Below the pieces are notes generated by a model, which did not search any database, had not been told where the DNA came from, and saw only the letters and a list, made by a program, of their open reading frames with translations. Position numbers and translations under genes: made by a program. Of a DNA stretch of 34,022 bases, positions 33,890 through 34,022 are shown piece by piece (within the stretch, counting starts at the first letter, position 1; each line of letters opens with the position of its first letter). The stretch is from Pirellulaceae bacterium (GTDB taxonomy: Bacteria > Planctomycetota > Planctomycetia > Pirellulales > Pirellulaceae), in assembly GCA_025459265.1 (NCBI GenBank), contig JALOQX010000052.1, forward strand, positions 1-34,022, given 5' to 3'.

Positions 33890-34022
33890 CCTCGCCCTCC
33901 CGCCGTCGCCTCGCCCTCCCGGCGTCGCCTCGCCCTCCCGCCGTCGCCTCGCCCTCCCGGCGTCGCCTCGCCCTCCCGCCGTCGCCTCGCCCTCCCGCCG
34001 TCGCCTCGCCCTCCCGGCGTCG
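33890..34022 (+). repeat. Seven tandem copies of a 19-bp minisatellite, reaching the window edge
   Basis: The unit is CCTCGCCCTCCCGCCGTCG; copies start every 19 bp from 33890 and the seventh ends at 34022. The only variation is at unit position 14, C or G in the order C, G, C, G, C, C, G. The array probably continues beyond the window. There are no spacers, so it is not CRISPR. Confidence 0.92.

Larger units (their letters stand above)
33698..34022. other. Repeat-filled region upstream of fhcC
   Basis: No gene is present in the last 325 bp. In order it has a 30-nt all-purine tract (33714-33743), nine copies of a heptamer (33745-33807), about 80 bp of unique sequence, and seven copies of a 19-bp repeat to the window edge. 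If fhcC has its own promoter it must lie within or just beside these repeats. Confidence 0.75.

Overview
The window reads as chromosomal DNA of a high-GC planctomycete, probably Pirellulales-like. The signs are lineage-typical: a BBP7-type outer-membrane barrel protein, a secreted leucine-rich-repeat protein, a HAF-repeat protein, a bacterial formylmethanofuran pathway subunit (FhcC), and short extragenic repeats of kinds common in these genomes. Genes are mostly single or in pairs on alternating strands, with few long operons. I saw no rRNA, tRNA, CRISPR array, insertion sequence or phage gene.

Left part (1-9.0 kb): the 5' part of a POT-family peptide transporter, a secreted M64-type metallopeptidase, a small secreted coiled-coil protein of unknown function, a secreted gluzincin-like peptidase, and a two-gene unit of a GH63-type glucosidase and a GH13 alpha-amylase-family enzyme (1 nt apart), both lacking signal peptides. 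At 9.04-9.99 kb there is no intact gene, but a 7-bp inverted repeat, a 44-bp tandem repeat made of a REP-like element, and the truncated remnant of a tyrosine-rich secreted protein.

Middle part (10-19 kb): a group II PLP-dependent decarboxylase, a secreted alpha/beta hydrolase, a PiT phosphate transporter, a YycJ-like metallo-beta-lactamase-fold hydrolase, and three co-directional secreted proteins (HAF repeat, BBP7 barrel, LRR).

The most interesting part (19-29.7 kb) is a signalling island. It holds a protein made of two copies of a small beta domain, divergent from a winged-helix/AAA+ ATPase; a REC-GGDEF-CBS protein whose GGDEF motif is destroyed, divergent from an FHA-EAL protein whose EAL catalytic residues are also lost; then, 28 nt after the FHA-EAL gene, a 1135-residue Ser/Thr kinase fused to a tubulin/FtsZ-like GTPase domain; a candidate 31-residue membrane micropeptide antisense to its downstream flank; and a lidless Hsp70-like ATPase. 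A working model is that the kinase-tubulin protein is a nucleotide-sensing or polymer-forming kinase, the FHA protein reads its phosphothreonine output, the two degenerate cyclic-di-GMP domains act as binding or scaffold modules, and the AAA+ and Hsp70 proteins remodel the complex. The domain assignments come from motifs; the joint function is inference.

Right part (29.7-34 kb): the Hsp70 gene overlaps moeA (ATGA), which is followed after 1 nt by a second moeA fused to a periplasmic-binding-protein-like domain. Convergent to these is fhcC. The window ends in a 30-nt purine tract, nine copies of a 7-bp repeat and seven copies of a 19-bp minisatellite that runs to the edge.
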